The notes under the pieces: model-generated | Database searches by the model: none | What the model saw: the letters and a program-made list of their open reading frames with translations, nothing else | What the model was told of the DNA's origin: nothing | Translations under genes and position numbers: made by a program | In this document: positions 6,235 to 9,985 of the stretch, piece by piece | How positions within the stretch are numbered: position 1 is the first letter of the stretch | Layout: the number at the start of each line of letters is the position of its first letter | Source: an uncultured Janibacter sp. | GTDB lineage: Bacteria > Actinomycetota > Actinomycetes > Actinomycetales > Dermatophilaceae | Assembly: GCA_946222495.1 (NCBI GenBank) | Contig: CAMICF010000101.1 | Location: 1-9,985 of the forward strand | DNA: 9,985 nt | Reading direction: 5' to 3'

Positions 6235-6241
6235 CGCCGGC

Positions 6242-9200
6242 TCACAGGCGCGTGACCTTGAGCCGGACCCTCTCGCTGCCGGAGAGCTCGGCCTCCACGA
6301 CACCGTCGCCCAGGGGCAGCGCCTCGAGGTTCGGTGCGGAGCCGAACTGGCTCGCGAGGGTCTCCTCCACGATGAGGTTCTGGTGGGTGGCGGTGGCCTC
6401 CCACACCGGCTGGCTGCCGGTGATCGTCAGGCTGATCCGGTCGGAGACCTCGAGGCCCGCCTGCTTGCGGGCGTCCTGGACCGCGCGGATGACGTCGCGG
6501 GCCAGCCCCTCGGCGGCGAGCTCGTCGGTGACCTCGGTGTCGAGGACGATGAAGCCACCCACGGAGCCGGGGAGCATGGCGGTGGCGCGGTTGCTCCCTT
6601 CCTCGTCGGCGGCGACGGTCTCGAGGGTGTACTCCCCCTCGACGAGGGCGATGCCGCCGGAGGTGACGGTGCCGTCGTCGGCGACCGACCAGTCGCCCGA
6701 CTTGCTGCCCTTGATCGCGGCCTGGACCTCCTTGCCCAGGCGCGGCCCGGCGGCGCGGGCGTTGACGACGAGCTGCTGGCTCACGCCGAACTCCTCCGCG
6801 GCGGGGTCGGTGATGTCGAGCAGGCTCACCTGACGCACGTTGACCTCGTCGGCGACGATGGCGCCGAAGTCCGCGAGACGCGCCGCGTCCGGCACGACGA
6901 CGGTGAGGTCACGCAGCGGCAGCCGGTTGCGCAGCTTGTTGGCCTTGCGCAGTGCGCTGGCCGCGCTGCACACCGCGCGGGCGGTGTCCATCGCCACGAC
7001 GAGGTCGTGGTCGGCAGGCAGGTCCTCGGCGTCCGGCCAGTCGGCGAGGTGCACCGACCGCTCCCCGGTGAGACCGCGCCAGATCTCCTCGGTCGTCAGC
7101 GGCAGGAGGGGGGCGGCGACCCGGCAGAGCACCTCGAGCGCGGTGTAGAGGGTGTCGCAGGCGCGCTGGGCGTCAGCGACCGTCTCGGCGTCCGCATCTC
7201 CGCTCGCCCAGAACCGCTCCCGGCTGCGCCGGATGTACCAGTTCGTCAGGACGTCGGTGAAGGACCGCGTGCTGTCGCAGGCCCCGGCGATGTCGTAGAC
7301 GTCGAGGCGGGCCGTCGCGTCGGTGACGAACTCGCGGAGCTTCGCGAGGAGGTAGCGGTCGAGCGGGTCGGTGGAGGCCGTCGACCACCTCGCCTCGTAG
7401 CCGGACCCGTCGGAGCCGAGGGCGTTGGCGTAGAGGGCGAAGAAGGAGTAGCTGTTCCACAGCGGGATGAGGACCTGGCGCACCCCCTCGCGGATGCCCT
7501 GCTCGGTGACGACGAGGTTGCCGCCGCGCAGGATCGGGCTCGACATGAGGAACCAGCGCATGGCGTCGGCGCCGTCCCGGTCGAAGACCTCGCTGACGTC
7601 CGGGTAGTTGCGCAGCGACTTCGACATCTTCTGCCCGTCGTTGCCGAGGACGATGCCGTGGCTGACGACGGAGGAGAAGGCCGGTCGGTCGAAGAGGGCC
7701 GTGGCGAGGACGTGCAGCGTGTAGAACCAGCCACGGGTCTGGCCGATGTACTCGACGATGAAGTCCCCGGGGAAGTGGTGCTCGAACCACTCGCCGTTCT
7801 CGAAGGGGTAGTGGACCTGGGCATAGCTCATCGAGCCGGAGTCGAACCACACGTCGAGGACGTCCTCGACCCGGCGCATCGTGCTCCGCCCCGTCGGGTC
7901 GTCCGGGTTGGGCCGGGTGAGGTCGTCGACCCACGGGCGGTGGAGGTCCCGCTCGCCGTCGGCGTTGAGCGGCAGCCGTCCGAAGTCCCGCTCGATCTCC
8001 TCGAAGGAGCCGTAGACGTCGAGGCGCGGGTACGCCGGGTCGTCGGACTTCCACACGGGGACCGGGCTGCCCCAGAAGCGGTTGCGGGTGATCGACCAGT
8101 CGCGGGCGTTTTCGAGCCACTTGCCGAACTGGCCGTGCTTGACGTGCTCGGGCACCCAGGTGATCTGCTCGTTGTTCGCGAGCATCCGGTCCTTGATCGC
8201 CGTGACCTCGACGAACCAGGACTCGACGCCCTTGTAGATCAGGGGCTGCCGGCAACGCCAGCAGTGCGGGTAGGAGTGCTCGTAGGACTCGCGGCGCAGG
8301 AGGATCGTGCCGGGGGTGACCGAGTCGGTCTGCTGGCCACGGGTCGTCGCCTTGAGCGCGTCGATGATCGGGCCGTTGGCGTCGAAGACGAGCAAGCCGG
8401 CGTAGTCGGTGACGGGGGCGACGAAGGTCCCGTCCTTGGCCACCGGCATGACGGCCTCGATGCCCTCGCGGTCGGTGACCTCCTTGTCGACCTCACCGAA
8501 GGCGCCGGCGGTGTGGACGAGGCCGGAGCCGTCGGTCGTCGTCACGGCGTCGTCGGCGGGGACGACGCGGAAGGCGTTGGCCCGGCCCGCGTAGTACGAC
8601 ATGGGCGGGGTGTAGGTGCGGCCGACGAGCTGCGCGCCGGTGTAGCGGCCGAGGACGGTCGGGTCCTCGCCGAGCTCGCGGGCGTAGGCCGCGAGCCGCG
8701 CCTCCGCGAGGACATAGCGGGCGGACTGCCCTTCGACACCGGGCACCGGGGCCTCGACGACGACGTAGTCGATCTCGGAGCCGACCATGACCGCGAGGTG
8801 GCTCGGCAGGGTCCACGGGGTCGTCGTCCACACGAGGAGGTGCGCGCCGTCGAGCACGGGGTCCTCACCGGTCTCGTCCATCTTCAGACCGACGGTGACG
8901 GAGGGGTCCTGGCGCTGCTGGTAGACCTCGTCGTCCATCCGCAGCTCGTGGTTGGACAGCGGCGTCTCGTCCTGCCAGCAGTAGGGCAGCACGCGGAAGC
9001 CCTCGTAGACGAGCCCCTTGTCGTACATCGACTTGAAGGCCCAGATCACCGACTCCATGAAGCCGGGGTTGAGCGTGCGGTAGTCGTTCTCGAAGTCGAC
9101 CCAGCGGGCCTGGCGGGTGACGTAGTCGCGCCACTCCCCCGTGTACTTCAGGACGGACTCGCGGCAGGCGTCGTTGAACTTCTCGACCCCGAGCTCACGG

Positions 9201-9562
9201 ATCTCGTCCGTCGTCTTCAGGCCGAGCTGGCGCATCGCCTCGAGCTCGGCGGGCAGGCCGTGGGTGTCCCAGCCGAAGCGGCGCTCGACCTTCTTGCCCC
9301 GCATCGTCTGGTAGCGCGGGACGACGTCCTTGACGTAGCCGGTGAGCAGGTGGCCGTAGTGCGGCAGGCCGTTGGCGAAGGGGGGACCGTCGTAGAAGAC
9401 GAACTCGTTGGCGCCGTCCGTGCCCGTGTCGCGGGCGTCGATCGACGCCTGGAAGGTGCCGTCCGCCTCCCAGTAGTCGAGGACGTGCTTCTCGACGTCG
9501 GGGAAGCTCGGGGAAGCGGCGACGGTGGTCGCGTCGGTGGTGGAGACCTTGGGATAGGTCAT
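6242..9562 (-). CDS. ileS: Isoleucyl-tRNA synthetase, type 2 (IleRS2)
   Basis: A 1106-residue class I synthetase that charges tRNA-Ile with isoleucine in the cytosol. The catalytic Rossmann fold shows YDGPPFANGLPHYGHLLTG with the HIGH-type motif HYGH at 68-71. The KMSKS loop is at 645-649. The CP1 editing domain carries WTTTPWTLP (245-253), a putative metal-binding HCWRC lies at 433-437, and WFDSGSMSY lies near 570-580. The anticodon-binding helical domain (LDRYLLAKLREFVTDATARLD) and a long C-terminal region follow. Length and the PPFANGLPHYGH form fit IleRS2, the eukaryote-like type that tolerates mupirocin. I see no C-terminal zinc-finger tail of the type 1 enzyme. ATG 9562 has GGAG 9 nt upstream. 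The frame is open to 9631, but that stretch is the T-box leader. Likely regulated by that T-box. Confidence 0.97.
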   Translation of the reverse strand: MTYPKVSTTDATTVAASPSFPDVEKHVLDYWEADGTFQASIDARDTGTDGANEFVFYDGPPFANGLPHYGHLLTGYVKDVVPRYQTMRGKKVERRFGWDTHGLPAELEAMRQLGLKTTDEIRELGVEKFNDACRESVLKYTGEWRDYVTRQARWVDFENDYRTLNPGFMESVIWAFKSMYDKGLVYEGFRVLPYCWQDETPLSNHELRMDDEVYQQRQDPSVTVGLKMDETGEDPVLDGAHLLVWTTTPWTLPSHLAVMVGSEIDYVVVEAPVPGVEGQSARYVLAEARLAAYARELGEDPTVLGRYTGAQLVGRTYTPPMSYYAGRANAFRVVPADDAVTTTDGSGLVHTAGAFGEVDKEVTDREGIEAVMPVAKDGTFVAPVTDYAGLLVFDANGPIIDALKATTRGQQTDSVTPGTILLRRESYEHSYPHCWRCRQPLIYKGVESWFVEVTAIKDRMLANNEQITWVPEHVKHGQFGKWLENARDWSITRNRFWGSPVPVWKSDDPAYPRLDVYGSFEEIERDFGRLPLNADGERDLHRPWVDDLTRPNPDDPTGRSTMRRVEDVLDVWFDSGSMSYAQVHYPFENGEWFEHHFPGDFIVEYIGQTRGWFYTLHVLATALFDRPAFSSVVSHGIVLGNDGQKMSKSLRNYPDVSEVFDRDGADAMRWFLMSSPILRGGNLVVTEQGIREGVRQVLIPLWNSYSFFALYANALGSDGSGYEARWSTASTDPLDRYLLAKLREFVTDATARLDVYDIAGACDSTRSFTDVLTNWYIRRSRERFWASGDADAETVADAQRACDTLYTALEVLCRVAAPLLPLTTEEIWRGLTGERSVHLADWPDAEDLPADHDLVVAMDTARAVCSAASALRKANKLRNRLPLRDLTVVVPDAARLADFGAIVADEVNVRQVSLLDITDPAAEEFGVSQQLVVNARAAGPRLGKEVQAAIKGSKSGDWSVADDGTVTSGGIALVEGEYTLETVAADEEGSNRATAMLPGSVGGFIVLDTEVTDELAAEGLARDVIRAVQDARKQAGLEVSDRISLTITGSQPVWEATATHQNLIVEETLASQFGSAPNLEALPLGDGVVEAELSGSERVRLKVTRL

Positions 9563-9791
9563 CGCGGCGGCTCCGTGGGTACTCGGCTGGTCAACTCGGG
9601 CATCTGCCACGAGGACGACGGCCTGGGCCACCGCGGTACCACCCCGCTTGTCGTCCCCCTTCGCCCGAAGGGAGGCGACCGCTCTTGGTCGATCGGTCGT
9701 GACGTGACCATCCGTCCGGGTCTAGTGAGGTGCCGTGCCCGGCACCCGTTCTTCCGGAAGGCTCGCCGCTGATGACGGCTCGAACGCCTGC
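9563..9791 (-). ncRNA. T-box riboswitch leader of ileS (probably translational, short Stem I)
   Basis: The minus strand carries the T-box sequence GGGGTGGTACCGCGG (9645-9631), matching the AGGGTGGTACCGCG consensus. Its TGGT bulge pairs with the ACCA end of uncharged tRNA. Arms GGACGAC/GTCGTCC (9656-9650 with 9619-9613) enclose it. Near the 5' end CGTTC and GAACG form a basal helix. Inside it GCCG-TCATCAG-CGGC presents ATC, an isoleucine codon and a plausible specifier. Further hairpins are GGTGCC/GGCACC (9746-9741 with 9734-9729) and CGACC-N6-GGTCG. No U-run terminator is present, and GTACC just before the ribosome-binding site can pair with GGTAC of the T-box. This supports control of translation, as known for actinobacterial ileS leaders. 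The T-box motif is seen directly; the fold and specifier are inferred by eye. Confidence 0.88.
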
Positions 9792-9818
9792 GGACCCAGT
9801 GTAGACCCGCTGTAGCAT
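9789..9818 (+). promoter_or_regulatory. Candidate promoter of the secreted-protein gene (TGCGGA-N18-TAGCAT)
   Basis: On the plus strand TGCGGA (9789-9794) and TAGCAT (9813-9818, preceded by TG for an extended -10) are 18 bp apart. The predicted start near 9825 gives a GC-rich leader of about 84 nt. The promoter lies on top of the ileS promoter on the opposite strand. Confidence 0.45.
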
Positions 9819-9827
9819 GGCTCCGCA
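9798..9827 (-). promoter_or_regulatory. Candidate ileS promoter (TGCGGA-N18-TACACT)
   Basis: On the minus strand TGCGGA (9827-9822) and TACACT (9803-9798) are 18 bp apart. The predicted start near 9791 would put the T-box Stem I a few nucleotides into the RNA and give a leader of about 229 nt. The -10 is good; the -35 is weak. Confidence 0.5.
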
Positions 9828-9908
9828 CTGCCGTCGAGGACCACGGGCGAGCCCGGCGAGCACCGGGTCCGGGCCGGCGACGATCCCCCACCCGAGAGGC
9901 CCCCTGAC

Positions 9909-9985
9909 ATGCGCACGATGATCGCCCGCCTGGGCCTGACCGCCCTCCTCGCCACCGGCGGGCTCGCCGCCGCCACCCCCGCGCA
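9909..9985 (+). CDS. Secreted protein, N-terminal signal peptide (cut by window edge)
   Basis: ATG 9909 opens a frame that runs to the window edge, with 25 complete codons. The peptide MRTMIARLGLTALLATGGLA followed by AATPA has the positive n-region, hydrophobic h-region and Ala-rich c-region of a Sec signal peptide. Cleavage is plausible near the AAATPA segment, though the edge prevents a firm call. AGAGG (9895-9899) lies 9 nt upstream as a ribosome-binding site. The gene is divergent from ileS. Nothing of the mature protein is present, so no function can be given. Confidence 0.7.
   Translation, partial: MRTMIARLGLTALLATGGLAAATPA

Noticed and set aside
9563..9631. Upstream GTG start for ileS at 9631
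   Set aside because: It lies inside the T-box sequence, and the extra residues do not resemble an IleRS N-terminus. ATG 9562 has a spaced GGAG.
5972..9772. A 1266-codon open frame on the plus strand, antisense to ileS, lrgA and the T-box
   Set aside because: Its product is Arg/Gly/Val/Asp-rich with no domain pattern, and it mirrors ileS codon positions. Long antisense frames are expected opposite GC-rich genes because stop codons are rare there. ileS has every family motif.
1..9985. CRISPR arrays, insertion sequences, tRNA genes, integration sites
   Set aside because: No spaced direct repeats, transposase motifs, terminal inverted repeats or tRNA-like cloverleaf were seen in either strand. 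Composition is even throughout.

Overview
The window is very GC-rich, with codons strongly biased to G/C in the third position. It carries two leaderless-looking gene starts, a DtxR/IdeR-type iron box, and a translational-type T-box ahead of a long (type 2) isoleucyl-tRNA synthetase. Together these point to an actinomycete chromosome. A member of the Micrococcales is my guess, from general gene style only. No mobile element, CRISPR array, tRNA or rRNA is visible.

Layout, left to right. (1) Positions 1-116, minus strand: the N-terminus of a Rossmann-type FAD/NAD(P) oxidoreductase cut by the window edge. It is divergent from (2) an XRE-cupin transcriptional regulator (204-758, plus). The 87-bp gap between them carries an inverted repeat, TCTTGC-N7-GCAAGA. 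(3) Positions 759-865: a spacer with a strong iron box (790-808) and a small GC hairpin. (4) Positions 866-4797, plus: a four-gene ferric-siderophore ABC importer operon. It encodes a lipoprotein binding protein, two FecCD permeases and an ATPase, with ATGA overlaps between the last three genes. (5) Positions 4790-9562, minus: a leftward block of ileS (type 2), lrgA, lrgB and a small cupin protein. The cupin gene's 3' end overlaps the ATPase gene by 8 bp, tail to tail. (6) Positions 9563-9908: the ileS leader with a T-box riboswitch, and a compact divergent promoter region. (7) Positions 9909-9985, plus: the signal peptide of a secreted protein cut by the window edge.

How it fits together. 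The iron box predicts that a DtxR/IdeR repressor shuts off the importer when iron is sufficient. No siderophore biosynthesis genes are adjacent, so the importer may take up siderophores made elsewhere in the genome or by other organisms. On the other strand, the T-box should tie IleS synthesis to the level of uncharged tRNA-Ile. lrgA follows ileS after only 7 nt with no good ribosome-binding site, so the LrgAB membrane pair may be translationally coupled to that control.

I did not find a clearly new biological system. The items most worth a second look are the ileS T-box leader with lrgAB attached downstream, the iron box with its hairpin, and the palindrome that abuts the start codon of the small cupin gene.
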